Virus record (IMG/VR): IMGVR_UViG_3300046787_000322
Span: 1-28,463 of that record
Origin: a virus
Length of the DNA stretch: 28,463 bases
Reading direction: 5' to 3' (one strand)
Part shown: positions 12,649 to 20,198 of the stretch, piece by piece
How the letters are laid out: each line of letters begins with the position of its first letter
How positions within the stretch are numbered: the stretch's first letter is position 1
Position numbers and translations under genes: made by a program
Notes under the pieces: generated by a model
The model's database searches: none
Told to the model about the DNA's origin: nothing
The model's input: the letters and a program-made list of their open reading frames with translations, nothing else

Positions 12649-12846
12649 GTGTCTCGTTCTATTTTGGATGGTCCGGAGGATGTTGTTCCTGCGGCGCAGG
12701 AGGGTCCGTCGTTGGCGGAGTTGGCTGATATGTTGTTTACTGTGTTTTCGGCTGTTCGTGATGTTGAGGATAAGGTTGATGTTTTGTTGGAGGCGGTTGG
12801 GGGCTTGCAGGGCCAAGAGGAGCCGCGCGATTTGAGGGGGTTGTAG
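12649..12846 (+). CDS. Hypothetical small protein upstream of terminase
   Basis: 65 residues starting MSRSILDGPEDVVPAAQEG. A GGAGG five bases before GTG (12649) decides the start; the frame is open to 12628. The middle is a helix (LAELADMLFTVFSAVRDVEDKVDVLLEAV) that could be a coiled coil. It is translationally coupled to the next gene. The position at the start of the packaging genes suggests a role in packaging, not proven. Confidence 0.7.
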   Translation: MSRSILDGPEDVVPAAQEGPSLAELADMLFTVFSAVRDVEDKVDVLLEAVGGLQGQEEPRDLRGL

Positions 12847-13358
12847 TGGCTGTTTCGGGTTTGTCTTTGTTGGATGAGACGTTGATTAGTTTGGCGGCTT
12901 CTGGTCGTAGTGGTGAGGAGATTGAGCGTCGGACTGGTATTCCTGCTGAGCAGGCTGTTGCTCATGTTAAGGGGTTGATGCGTCGTCGTGATGTGTGGTC
13001 GGATGTTGAGCAGCGTCAGTTGCTTCTTTATGAGTTGAATGGGTTGAAGGATTCTTTGGGGGATGCGGCTTTGCGTTTGAAGGATCCTGAGTCTGCGAGG
13101 CTTCTACTTAAGACTTTGGAGTTGATTGGTAAACGTTTGGATTCGCAGAAGGCGCAGTTGGATGATCAGGTGTTGCGTTTGTCTGAGTATCAGCAGGGTG
13201 TGCTTCTTCGTGCTATGGATGCGGCTTTGAATTTTGCGAAGCGTGAGTTGGCGGAGCGTTATCCTGAGGTGTCTTCGGATGATTTGGATGCGTTGGTGGC
13301 TGAGGGTTTGTTTTTGGCTAAGTCTGAGTTGGCGGCTGAGTCTAATGAGCGTCTCTGA
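12846..13358 (+). CDS. terS: Terminase small subunit
   Basis: 170 residues. The N-terminus holds an HTH-like segment (GEEIERRTGIPAEQAVAHVKGLMRRR, about 26-51), as used by small terminases to recognise the packaging site. A long helical region follows (DSLGDAALRLKDPESARLLLKTLELIGKRLDSQKAQLDDQVLRL) that would form the oligomerisation core. GTG start overlapping the previous TAG. The assignment rests on this architecture and on its place two genes before the large terminase. Confidence 0.75.
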   Translation: MAVSGLSLLDETLISLAASGRSGEEIERRTGIPAEQAVAHVKGLMRRRDVWSDVEQRQLLLYELNGLKDSLGDAALRLKDPESARLLLKTLELIGKRLDSQKAQLDDQVLRLSEYQQGVLLRAMDAALNFAKRELAERYPEVSSDDLDALVAEGLFLAKSELAAESNERL

Positions 13359-13563
13359 GTCTTGTGGTTGTGGTGCGTCGTTTTCGGCGGATCGGCCGAA
13401 GGACGAGTTGCGTTTGTTGAATTCGTGGCGTTCGTCGCATACGTGTTTTTCTAGGGAGGAGTTGTTGTTGACTAGCGACAATTCTTTGGTTGTGCAGACT
13501 CCGGATGTTAAGGTTCCTGAGTTGCATATTGGTTTCCGTGGGCAGGAGTTTGATGATGATTGA
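13345..13563 (+). CDS. Small CxC-containing protein between terminase genes
   Basis: 72 residues starting MSVSESCGCGASFSADRP. The CGCGASF start and a later HTC suggest one zinc knuckle; the rest is polar. The ATG at 13345 lies inside the end of the small terminase, and the end overlaps the large-terminase start, so all three are translationally linked. Probably an accessory packaging or DNA-binding protein. Family not recognised. Confidence 0.65.
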   Translation: MSVSESCGCGASFSADRPKDELRLLNSWRSSHTCFSREELLLTSDNSLVVQTPDVKVPELHIGFRGQEFDDD

Positions 13564-15067
13564 TTCGGTTTTGGATGGTGTGGTTGCTGATTTGCGTCAG
13601 CGGTCGAAGTTGTCGTTGTATCAGCAGGATCCGGCTGCGTGGGTGTTTGATGTTTTGGGTAAGCATGTGTGGTCGAAGCAGCGTGAGATTTTGGAGTCGT
13701 TGGTTGATAATACGCACACTGCTGTTGTGAGTTGTAATGGTATGGGTAAGTCTGCTATTGCTGGTATGGCTGGTGCGTGGTGGGTTGCTACTCATGATCC
13801 GTATGAGGTTGCGTTGATTTGTTCGGCTCCTACTTATCCGCAGATTGCTCGTGTGTTGTTTCGTGAGTTGAAGGATAATCATAAGGCGGCTGCGTTGCGT
13901 GGTTTTCCTTTGGCTGGGCACATTAATCAGTCTGAGGAGTGGAAGCTTGATGATGCTTATGGCACGTTGGTTGGCTTTGGTCGTAGGCCTGCGGATACTG
14001 ATATTGTTTCTGCGTTTCAGGGTATTCACCGTCGTTTTGTGATGGTGATTTTGGACGAGGCTGGTGGTATTCCTACGGATTTGTATACTGCTGCTGAGGC
14101 TGTTACGACTACTGCGGATTCACGTGTGTTGGCTATTGGTAACCCTGACCGTCGTGGGACAGAGTTTCACCGCATTTTTCGTGAGGATGAGACTTGGAAT
14201 AAGATTACGGTTTCGGCTTTTGATACGCCGAATTTTACTGGTGAGAAGATTCCGGAGTCGTTGGCTCCGTTGTTGATTCAGCCTACTTGGGTTGATCGTC
14301 AGAAGATTGCGTGGGGTGAGGATTCTGCGCGTTACAAGTCTAAGGTGTTGGCGCAGTTCCCTGACGAGGACGATACTACGTTCTTTTCTCAGGTTGCGAT
14401 TGATCGTGCTGTTGATTTGGATGTTGTGGAGGATTTGGATGTTCCGGTTGTTTTGGGTGTGGACGTTGCGCGTTTTGGTGACGATGATTCTGTTGTTTAT
14501 GCTAATAGGGGTGGGCGTCTCCGCCATTTAGCTACCTGGTCTAAGTCGAATGCGGTTGAGTCTGCGAATAGGATTCATGAGTTGGCTGTGGCGCATGGTG
14601 CTGCTGAGGTTCGTGTGGATGGCACTGGTTTAGGTGCGCCGATTGTTGACATGTTGGCGTCTATGTGTAATGGTAAGTATTTGGTTATTTCGGTTGTTGG
14701 TTCTGCGGCGTCTCCGGATAATACTCGTTGGTTGAATGCTCGTGCTGCTGGTTATGATAATTTCCGTGAGGCGATGATTATGGGCCAGTTGGATGTTGAT
14801 ATGGATGATCGTGATTTGATTGACGAGATGATGGCGATTAAGTATAAGTTCAGTCCGAAGGGTTCGATTCAGATTGAGTCGAAGGATGATATGCGTTCTA
14901 GGGGCATGAAGTCTCCTGACCGTTTGGATGCGGCGATGTATGCGGTGTTGGATATGTCTGCTTTGGTGGGTAATAAGTTTGGTAATGCTAAGCCGGGTGA
15001 CCAGTTTTTTGCGGATGCGTCTGAGTTTAGTTCTGGTTCTAATTTTTTGAGCGACTGGGTTTGGTAG
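13553..15067 (+). CDS. terL: Terminase large subunit
   Basis: 504 residues starting MMIDSVLDG. This is the motor that pumps DNA into the prohead and cuts it. The ATPase domain has Walker A SCNGMGKS at 60-67 and Walker B MVILDEAG at 164-171. The C-terminal RNase H-like nuclease has LGVDVARFGDDDS with Asp304 and following acids, and DRLDAAMYAV with Asp456 and Asp459. AGGAG lies before ATG 13553, the reason for rejecting the longer frame. Codons are strongly G/T-ending, unlike genes further right. Confidence 0.95.
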   Translation: MMIDSVLDGVVADLRQRSKLSLYQQDPAAWVFDVLGKHVWSKQREILESLVDNTHTAVVSCNGMGKSAIAGMAGAWWVATHDPYEVALICSAPTYPQIARVLFRELKDNHKAAALRGFPLAGHINQSEEWKLDDAYGTLVGFGRRPADTDIVSAFQGIHRRFVMVILDEAGGIPTDLYTAAEAVTTTADSRVLAIGNPDRRGTEFHRIFREDETWNKITVSAFDTPNFTGEKIPESLAPLLIQPTWVDRQKIAWGEDSARYKSKVLAQFPDEDDTTFFSQVAIDRAVDLDVVEDLDVPVVLGVDVARFGDDDSVVYANRGGRLRHLATWSKSNAVESANRIHELAVAHGAAEVRVDGTGLGAPIVDMLASMCNGKYLVISVVGSAASPDNTRWLNARAAGYDNFREAMIMGQLDVDMDDRDLIDEMMAIKYKFSPKGSIQIESKDDMRSRGMKSPDRLDAAMYAVLDMSALVGNKFGNAKPGDQFFADASEFSSGSNFLSDWVW

Positions 15068-15075
15068 GGTATACT
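15047..15075 (+). promoter_or_regulatory. Promoter before the portal gene
   Basis: TTGAGC at 15047-15052, 17 bases, then TATACT at 15070-15075. It overlaps the end of the large terminase. GGG precedes the -10, as in the late-block motif family. Confidence 0.5.
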
Positions 15076-15110
15076 GTTTTTATTAGGTTTTTTAATTTTT
15101 TGGAGTTGTT

Positions 15111-16514
15111 TTGAATAATTTTGACGAGTTTTCTGAGGATCCTCAGGTGTTGGCTGAGTCTTATAGCGACATGGCGCGTGTCATGTTGAGCATTGAGGAT
15201 CAGGGTTGGACTTTGTTGGGTTTGCAGACCCCTGCTGGTGATTCTTTCCGTTTGGAGGAGCTGCACAGTTTGTCGGAGAAGCTGACTGAGAAGTGTGACG
15301 GTAACCCGTTGTTGAAGCGTGGGTTTGGTTTGCGTTCTAGTTACGTGTTCGGCAAGGGTGTTTCGTTTGAGGGTTTTTCTTCTAAGCGTATCGAGAATCT
15401 TGTCGCTGATGTTCAGAACCAGCAGGCTTTGTTCAGTCCTGAAGCTATGGTTATTAATGAGCGTTCTAACTTCACTTCGGGACAGTTTTTTATTTTGGGT
15501 GATAACGTGTCGAAGCGGTTACAGCGCATTCCATTTAAGGAGATCACTGGTTGGGTGACTGACCCTGACGATACTGAGGCTGTGCGCTTCATTCGCCGTT
15601 CTTGGTCTCGCATGGATTTGGATGGTCGCGCTTCTACTGTGCACGAATGGTATCCGGTTGACACTTATGAGAACCCTCAGCGCGTTTCTTCTATTCAGAA
15701 GCAGCCGGTGAACTACAACAAGACAATGTTCCCTTTCACTGTTAACCGCCGCACAGGCAGCGTCTGGGGTGTCCCTGACGCGTTTGCAGCTTACCCTTGG
15801 GCTTACGCTTACAATGACTATTTGAAAGATGGCGCACGTATCCTGAAGGCGTTGTCGATGTTTGCTTGGGCTTTGAAGTCGAAGTCTAAGGCTGGCACAA
15901 CTGCTGCGGCTGCAACTATTGCCACTCCTTCTAGTGCTGGTTCGACAGCGATCTTGGGTGCTGACATGGAGTTAGCTGCTTTGCCTCGCACAGGTAACAG
16001 TGTTGATTTGGGTAATGGTCGCCCGTTGGCTTCTATGGTTGCTTCGGCGCTTGAGGTTTCGGTTGTGGCGCTTATGTCGGACCCTGGCACTTCTGGTGCG
16101 TATGGTGTTGCACAAACTTTGGATGTGCCAACGTTGAAAGCTATGCAGGCTCGTCAGAAGTTGTGGGAACTTTATATGGCTCGCATTTTCCGTTTCTTTG
16201 GTGACAAGAAGGTTACTGTGAAGTGGCCTAAGATGGAGTCAGAGTCTAGCTACCGCCAGTTGCAGTCTTTGGCTTTGGCTAAAGAGTCTGGTGCGATTTG
16301 GATGGACGAGTTCCGCAACTCTGTGCTTGACGAGTTGGACATTGTTGCATTGCACGACATGGCTCCAGATGATGGCTCTGCTATGGATCCACAGCACACG
16401 CAGAACAGCGATACTTCATCTTTGCCTTCGCAAGGAAACAGTGGTAGCGTCGGTTCAATGCAGGATAATTCTAACGATCTACGCAACATGAATGATAACT
16501 CAACACAGCAGTAA
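15111..16514 (+). CDS. Portal protein
   Basis: 467 residues. The dodecameric ring at the capsid vertex through which DNA enters and to which the neck attaches. The order fits a portal of SPP1/HK97-like phages: an N-terminal helix, the RGFGLRSSYVFGKGVSFEGF strand region, a wing (GWVTDPDDTEAVRFIRRSW), the long stem helix region (AAYPWAYAYNDYLKDGARILKAL), the VALMSDPGTSG loop before LKAMQARQKLWELYMARIF, and a polar Ser/Asn-rich tail. Start TTG at 15111, with TGGAGTTG before it. Confidence 0.85.
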   Translation: MNNFDEFSEDPQVLAESYSDMARVMLSIEDQGWTLLGLQTPAGDSFRLEELHSLSEKLTEKCDGNPLLKRGFGLRSSYVFGKGVSFEGFSSKRIENLVADVQNQQALFSPEAMVINERSNFTSGQFFILGDNVSKRLQRIPFKEITGWVTDPDDTEAVRFIRRSWSRMDLDGRASTVHEWYPVDTYENPQRVSSIQKQPVNYNKTMFPFTVNRRTGSVWGVPDAFAAYPWAYAYNDYLKDGARILKALSMFAWALKSKSKAGTTAAAATIATPSSAGSTAILGADMELAALPRTGNSVDLGNGRPLASMVASALEVSVVALMSDPGTSGAYGVAQTLDVPTLKAMQARQKLWELYMARIFRFFGDKKVTVKWPKMESESSYRQLQSLALAKESGAIWMDEFRNSVLDELDIVALHDMAPDDGSAMDPQHTQNSDTSSLPSQGNSGSVGSMQDNSNDLRNMNDNSTQQ

Positions 16515-16520
16515 CTAAAT

Positions 16521-16530
16521 GTGGTATCAT
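16521..16530 (+). promoter_or_regulatory. Extended -10 motif before the protease gene
   Basis: GTGGTATCAT, with TATCAT at 16525-16530 preceded by TGG. No -35 is visible at the proper distance. The 5' leader would contain TTGGAG ahead of ATG 16564. Confidence 0.45.
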
Positions 16531-16563
16531 AACATATAGATTGTTAAAACAGTTGGAGATTTT

Positions 16564-17550
16564 ATGGCTATGATTCTTACCGAGAACCTTGGCTTTGGTG
16601 CACCCTCTTCAGGTAAGAAGTGGAGCGTTAAAGTTATCGAGGCTGGTTGGGGCTCTTCAGGCTACTACGGCGCAGACATGCTAAAGACTTACGGCCCTAA
16701 CGTTTTTAAGGCTGGCACAAAAGTTTACATGAACCACCCTTCAGTTACTGAAGAGTCGGACCGCCCAGAGCGCGACGTAAACCACTTGGCTGGTAAGCTT
16801 GTCTCTGACGCTGTTTTTAATGTTGACGGCTTGTATGCCGATATCGAGTTTTACTCACACTTTGCGCCTATCATTAAAGAGATGGCTTCTGATGTGGGTT
16901 TATCTATTCGCGCTTTTGGTTCTGCCATAACTGGTGAAGCTGAGGGTCGCAAAGGTCCTATCATCGAGTCTTTGGAATCAGATCCAATGACTAGTGTTGA
17001 TGTGGTAACAGTAGCCGGAGCTGGCGGAAAATTTATTTCGCTGCTTGAGAGCTATAAAAAGCAAGGTGAGGTTACCGACTTGGTTGCCGAATCCGAGACG
17101 GAAGGAAACGAAATGTCTATTTCAAAGGAAGAGTTTGAGGCAGCTGTTGCTGACCTTAAGACTGTTTTCGTTGAGGCACTCGGTCCACTACGCGAATCTG
17201 TTCAGGTTCTTGTAGAGGCAGCCACCCCGGCTGAGGAAACTGAGACTGAGGAAGAGGCTGCTGAGGAAACTCCAGCTCTTGACCCTGTTGATGTTGCTGA
17301 GAAATTCAACGAATCTGGTCTTCCAAAGATCGCTCTTAAGCGTGTCGCGGAAGCCCTAAAGTCTGACGCTAACGCTAAGACTATTGACGAACTCATTGAG
17401 GACGAGAAGGCTTACGCTGACTCACTTCGTGAGGCTGTCGCCGCCCCAGCTGCTGAGGTTGTAGGCGTAGTATACGAGGCTAACAAAGCCGCAACCACCA
17501 CACCAGTTGACGAGTTTGATGCAATCATTTCTCGTATTGCTGGTAAGTAA
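16564..17550 (+). CDS. Capsid maturation protease fused to scaffold
   Basis: 328 residues. The first roughly 160 are a serine protease-like domain: MNHPS with His58, NHLAGKLV with His74 and GLSIRAFG with Ser114 match the catalytic His/Ser style of actinophage prohead proteases. The segment from about 184 to 328 is acidic, helical and Ala/Glu-rich (TEEEAAEETPALDP...), as expected for a scaffold removed during maturation. An in-frame internal start exists (see 17113). TTGGAG lies before ATG. It lies just before the decoration-like and capsid genes. Confidence 0.75.
   Translation: MAMILTENLGFGAPSSGKKWSVKVIEAGWGSSGYYGADMLKTYGPNVFKAGTKVYMNHPSVTEESDRPERDVNHLAGKLVSDAVFNVDGLYADIEFYSHFAPIIKEMASDVGLSIRAFGSAITGEAEGRKGPIIESLESDPMTSVDVVTVAGAGGKFISLLESYKKQGEVTDLVAESETEGNEMSISKEEFEAAVADLKTVFVEALGPLRESVQVLVEAATPAEETETEEEAAEETPALDPVDVAEKFNESGLPKIALKRVAEALKSDANAKTIDELIEDEKAYADSLREAVAAPAAEVVGVVYEANKAATTTPVDEFDAIISRIAGK
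17113..17550 (+). CDS. Nested in-frame scaffold product
   Basis: ATG at 17113 (MSISKEEFEAAVADLK) is in frame with the protease start and has a strong AAGGAAACGAA directly before it, stronger than expected by chance inside a coding region. It would make a 145-residue protein equal to the acidic scaffold half without the protease, as lambda does with Nu3 inside C. The boundary coincides with the change from the protease domain to the acidic helical region. Confidence 0.5.
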   Translation: MSISKEEFEAAVADLKTVFVEALGPLRESVQVLVEAATPAEETETEEEAAEETPALDPVDVAEKFNESGLPKIALKRVAEALKSDANAKTIDELIEDEKAYADSLREAVAAPAAEVVGVVYEANKAATTTPVDEFDAIISRIAGK

Positions 17551-17564
17551 TCGAAAGGTAAATC

Positions 17565-17918
17565 ATGGCTCTTAATGAGATTTATGCAGTAGCTAATAGC
17601 CTTGTCCTCCCTGTTCACGCCGATGTTAATTCTGGCGACCTTGTTCAGGTAGGAAAGCTCATTGGCGTTGCAGAGCACGATGCAAAAGCAGGCGAGGACG
17701 GCAACAAGTATGCTACCCTCAAGTTGACTGGCGCATTTGAATTCCCAATTAAATCAGGCGTAACCACTCTAGCTCCTGGTTCATTGTGCTACGGCAACGA
17801 TGATGCAACCACTGGAGTAATTTCTGAAGTTAACGCAACCAACACCGACAAACTTGTTGGTCACGTTATCAAGGTTCGCACCGGCTTCGCTGTCGTCCGT
17901 CTAGTTCAGGGAGCGTAA
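17565..17918 (+). CDS. DUF2190-like capsid decoration protein
   Basis: 117 residues, beta-rich and Gly/Asn-rich: ADVNSGDLVQVGKLIGVA, KYATLKLTGAFEFP, LAPGSLCYGND and VGHVIKVRTGFAVVRLV follow the layout of DUF2190 proteins, which decorate the outer capsid near the major capsid gene. GAAAGG lies before the ATG. Identification is by pattern, not by alignment. Confidence 0.55.
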   Translation: MALNEIYAVANSLVLPVHADVNSGDLVQVGKLIGVAEHDAKAGEDGNKYATLKLTGAFEFPIKSGVTTLAPGSLCYGNDDATTGVISEVNATNTDKLVGHVIKVRTGFAVVRLVQGA

Positions 17919-17925
17919 GGAAAAA

Positions 17926-19035
17926 ATGACTGAAAACATTACATCACGTCAGGTTGAAGCCGCTAAGCTTCTCGAAGGTGCACTTCGTGGAGACCGCGCT
18001 GACAAGCTAAAGCTTCAAGAAGGTATCTCTACCTCAGACCTACCAGTTCAGTTGGCTCCAACGATCAACAAGATCATGTTGGCTAACTACGCTGAGCAGC
18101 CTAAGGTTTGGTCTTCTTTCGCACAGAAGCTCGTCGTTGACGACTTCCGCCCACAGCAATACATGAACCTTGCTTATGAGGACGAGGGTCTAGACAACGC
18201 TGGAGACAAGTTCCGCCCAGGATCACTTCCTACCGTTGGCGAGTATGACGAATACCCAACCGCTGGTTGGTTCACCGTCACCGAGCACGAGTTCGCAGTG
18301 AAGAAGGCCGGTTCACGTATCCGCTTCTCATGGGAATCAATCATCAACGATGGCAACATCTCGCTTCTTGAGCGTCTACCTATGGAGCTTGCTCGCAAGG
18401 CAGCTGGCAAGGAAGATGAAGAAGTTACCAAGCAGCTCGTTAACGCTTCTGGTCTAAACACCACCAACTTCAAGTCAGGCAACCAGAACCTCCTTTCAGG
18501 TAACCCTGTGCTTTCACTTGAGTCACTTGAGGCAGCTATCGAAGCAATCAACCTACAGACCTACAACGGAAATGCTGTATCTCCATTCAGCCGTTTTGTT
18601 CTTGTAGTTCCTGCAGCTCTTGAAATGACTGCTAAGAAGATCCTTGCTATCCAGCAGGTTCGCACCGAGACTACCGTTAGCAACAAGGTCACTTCGACCG
18701 TTACCGGTAACCCAATCGGCGCTTCAATCCAGATCGTTGTAAACCCTTGGATCAAGAAGATTTACAACAACTCTGCTGCTGACAAGTTCTGGTTCTTGCT
18801 TCCAGTTCCTGCTGACACCATCAACCCTGGTGTTGTCCTAGGCTTCCTCCGTGGCTACGAGGCTCCTGAGCTTCGCGTTAAGGCTAACGGCGGACTTTAC
18901 CTAGGTGGCGGCGCTGTGCCTGCTCGCGAAGGTTCGTTCGACAACGACGACTTCGAGATGCGTATTCGTCACATCGCAACTGGTGGATTCATGCTTCCTA
19001 CCGGAACCATTGCATCGACTGGTGCTGCTAGCTAA
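17926..19035 (+). CDS. Major capsid protein (HK97-fold)
   Basis: 369 residues. The N-terminal TENITSRQVEAAKLLEGALRGDRADKLKLQEGI is the delta-region/arm; later come MNLAYEDEGLDNAGDKFRPGSLP, the spine-helix region KAAGKEDEEVTKQLVNA and LEAAIEAINLQTYNGN, then RFVLVVPAALEMTAKKILAIQQV and EMRIRHIATGGF. All are typical of HK97-fold capsids of actinophages. AAGGAAAAA lies before the ATG. Third-position C codons increase here relative to the terminase region, a common feature of highly expressed capsid genes. Confidence 0.85.
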   Translation: MTENITSRQVEAAKLLEGALRGDRADKLKLQEGISTSDLPVQLAPTINKIMLANYAEQPKVWSSFAQKLVVDDFRPQQYMNLAYEDEGLDNAGDKFRPGSLPTVGEYDEYPTAGWFTVTEHEFAVKKAGSRIRFSWESIINDGNISLLERLPMELARKAAGKEDEEVTKQLVNASGLNTTNFKSGNQNLLSGNPVLSLESLEAAIEAINLQTYNGNAVSPFSRFVLVVPAALEMTAKKILAIQQVRTETTVSNKVTSTVTGNPIGASIQIVVNPWIKKIYNNSAADKFWFLLPVPADTINPGVVLGFLRGYEAPELRVKANGGLYLGGGAVPAREGSFDNDDFEMRIRHIATGGFMLPTGTIASTGAAS

Positions 19036-19048
19036 TAGCTATCCACTG

Positions 19049-19081
19049 AGAAACCCCCGACTTCGGTTGGGGGTTTTTCTT
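19049..19081 (+). terminator. Terminator after the major capsid gene
   Basis: AACCCCCGA pairs with TTGGGGGTT around a cttcgg loop, followed by TTTTTCTTTT. It strongly limits read-through into the fibre genes. Confidence 0.85.
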
Positions 19082-19094
19082 TTAGGGTATAATT
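19075..19094 (+). promoter_or_regulatory. Terminator-embedded promoter, copy 1
   Basis: TTTTCTTTTAGGGTATAATT. TATAAT is at 19088-19093 preceded by GGG. Perfectly repeated at 19158-19177. The predicted start near 19100 would make a short RNA ending at the next terminator. Confidence 0.6.
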
Positions 19095-19099
19095 GTTTT

Positions 19100-19166
19100 G
19101 TCCCACCCCTCCTTTGGGACCGCCCACTCCGTTGAGCTTTTGTTCCGGAGTGGGCACTTTTCTTTT
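19100..19166 (+). ncRNA. Possible short RNA between the capsid and fibre genes
   Basis: Beginning at the predicted start of copy 1, the sequence folds as GTCCCA/TGGGAC (19100-19105 with 19115-19120), then a 10-bp perfect stem GCCCACTCCG/CGGAGTGGGC (19122-19131 with 19146-19155), followed by ACTTTTCTTTT. That is the structure of a roughly 65-base terminated transcript. No ORF lies inside. A transcript has not been shown; a pair of terminator hairpins is the simpler reading. Confidence 0.45.
19122..19166 (+). terminator. Second terminator, ten-bp stem
   Basis: GCCCACTCCG (19122-19131) pairs perfectly with CGGAGTGGGC (19146-19155), loop 14 bases, then a T-rich tail that merges with the promoter at 19158-19177. 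Confidence 0.8.
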
Positions 19167-19177
19167 AGGGTATAATT
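19158..19177 (+). promoter_or_regulatory. Promoter copy 2, probable leaderless start of the collagen-like gene
   Basis: An identical 20-bp copy of 19075-19094. TATAAT (19171-19176) lies seven bases before ATG 19184, so transcription is predicted to begin at or next to the start codon. There is no ribosome binding site between. Confidence 0.65.
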
Positions 19178-19183
19178 TATACT

Positions 19184-19912
19184 ATGGTTTACTTTCCCGA
19201 TAATAATCTTCCGGCACAGTCACAGGACTGGGCTGATAAGGTCGAATCTGAAATTAATAAGCTTGAGAAGAAATCTAAAACTCGTGGCGGCAACGTTTAT
19301 GATATGGGTGGCGGTTCTTCTGGCAGCGATGGCGCTGTTGGTCCACAAGGCCCTGCAGGTCCAGCTGGTGCTGATGGTGCTCAGGGCCCTCAGGGTGAGC
19401 CCGGTGCGGATGGCGCTGATGGCGCTCAGGGACCTCAAGGCGATCCAGGTCCGCAAGGTGATCAGGGGCTTAAGGGCGATAAAGGCGATAAGGGTGACAC
19501 CGGGGACCAGGGTCCACAGGGCGATCAAGGACCTCAGGGAGATCAAGGTCCGCAGGGTGACACTGGACCACAGGGCGCACAAGGTTTACAGGGTCTTAAG
19601 GGTGACAAGGGTGACACCGGTGCGACAGGCGCGACTGGTGCGCAGGGCGAGCAAGGTCTTAAAGGCGACAAAGGTGACACTGGTTCTCAAGGCCCGAAAG
19701 GCGATACAGGTAATACTGGGCCGCAGGGTGAGCAGGGTTACACAGGTCTTTCTGCGTATCAGGTAGCTCAGCTTGAAGGTTTTAGCGGCACAGAAGTTGA
19801 GTGGCTTGAGTCACTCAAGGGCGCTGATGGTGAACCATACGGTAACATTGATGGTGGGTCACCAACTAGCGTTTATGGAGGAACAATGACACTTAACGGC
19901 GGAAGCGTATAA
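19184..19912 (+). CDS. Collagen-like fibre protein
   Basis: 242 residues. The N-terminal 35 include a helix ([16 protein letters not shown]) that could anchor or trimerise. A Gly-X-Y repeat runs from about 50 to 190 ([17 protein letters not shown]), compatible with a collagen triple helix. The C-terminus has [24 protein letters not shown], a short domain common after phage collagen segments, then IDGG and GGS motifs. The gene appears to be leaderless. It lies immediately after the capsid gene, so it could be a capsid or a tail fibre. Confidence 0.8.
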   Translation: MVYFPDNNLPAQSQDWADKVESEINKLEKKSKTRGGNVYDMGGGSSGSDGAVGPQGPAGPAGADGAQGPQGEPGADGADGAQGPQGDPGPQGDQGLKGDKGDKGDTGDQGPQGDQGPQGDQGPQGDTGPQGAQGLQGLKGDKGDTGATGATGAQGEQGLKGDKGDTGSQGPKGDTGNTGPQGEQGYTGLSAYQVAQLEGFSGTEVEWLESLKGADGEPYGNIDGGSPTSVYGGTMTLNGGSV

Positions 19913-20178
19913 TGGCAGTTCAAATTCAACTTAGAGGCGGAACACTTGCTCAGTGGACTTCTGCTAACCCAATTATTGCTGAGCGCGAAATGGTCCTCGA
20001 GACTGACACCGACAAATTTAAAATTGGTAACGGTGTAGATAATTATCTTGACTTGCCTTATGGCGGCTTGGTTGGGCCGCAGGGTGAGACCGGGGCAACT
20101 GGGGCAACTGGGGCAACGGGCGCAACAGGTGCTACTGGAACTTTTGACGGAACAATTATTGATGGCGGAACCGCTTAA
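19912..20178 (+). CDS. Mtd-N-like fibre protein with GAT repeats
   Basis: 88 residues. The first 55 (VQIQLRGGTLAQWTSANPII ... NGVDNYLDLPYG) match the small N-terminal domain of Mtd and many fibre proteins. A run of GAT triplets follows, encoded by 9-bp GGGGCAACT-like repeats (20092-20118). It ends IDGGTA, shared with the next protein. ATG overlaps the previous stop (TAATG). Too short to be a full fibre; it may be a linker subunit. Confidence 0.7.
   Translation: MAVQIQLRGGTLAQWTSANPIIAEREMVLETDTDKFKIGNGVDNYLDLPYGGLVGPQGETGATGATGATGATGATGTFDGTIIDGGTA
20092..20118 (+). repeat. Tandem 9-bp repeats encoding Gly-Ala-Thr
   Basis: Three near-identical units of GGGGCAACT. As a multiple of three they can change in number without a frameshift, varying the length of the collagen-like linker. 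Confidence 0.7.
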
Positions 20179-20180
20179 TC

Positions 20181-20189
20181 TGATAGAAT
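20181..20189 (+). promoter_or_regulatory. Extended -10 before the gene at 20199
   Basis: TGATAGAAT, TAGAAT at 20184-20189 with TG before it, nine bases before ATG 20199. A weak GGA lies at 20190-20192, so leaderless or short-leader translation are both possible. Confidence 0.4.
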
Positions 20190-20198
20190 GGATTTATA

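Noticed and set aside
12519-12965. A 148-codon leftward ORF over the terminase boundary
   Set aside because: Asn/Ser/Thr-rich without motif; the opposite strand has coupled genes with good ribosome binding sites.
19184-19912. The collagen-like Gly-X-Y stretch as a CRISPR or DNA repeat array
   Set aside because: The repeats are codon-level, imperfect and in a single open frame with no spacer structure.
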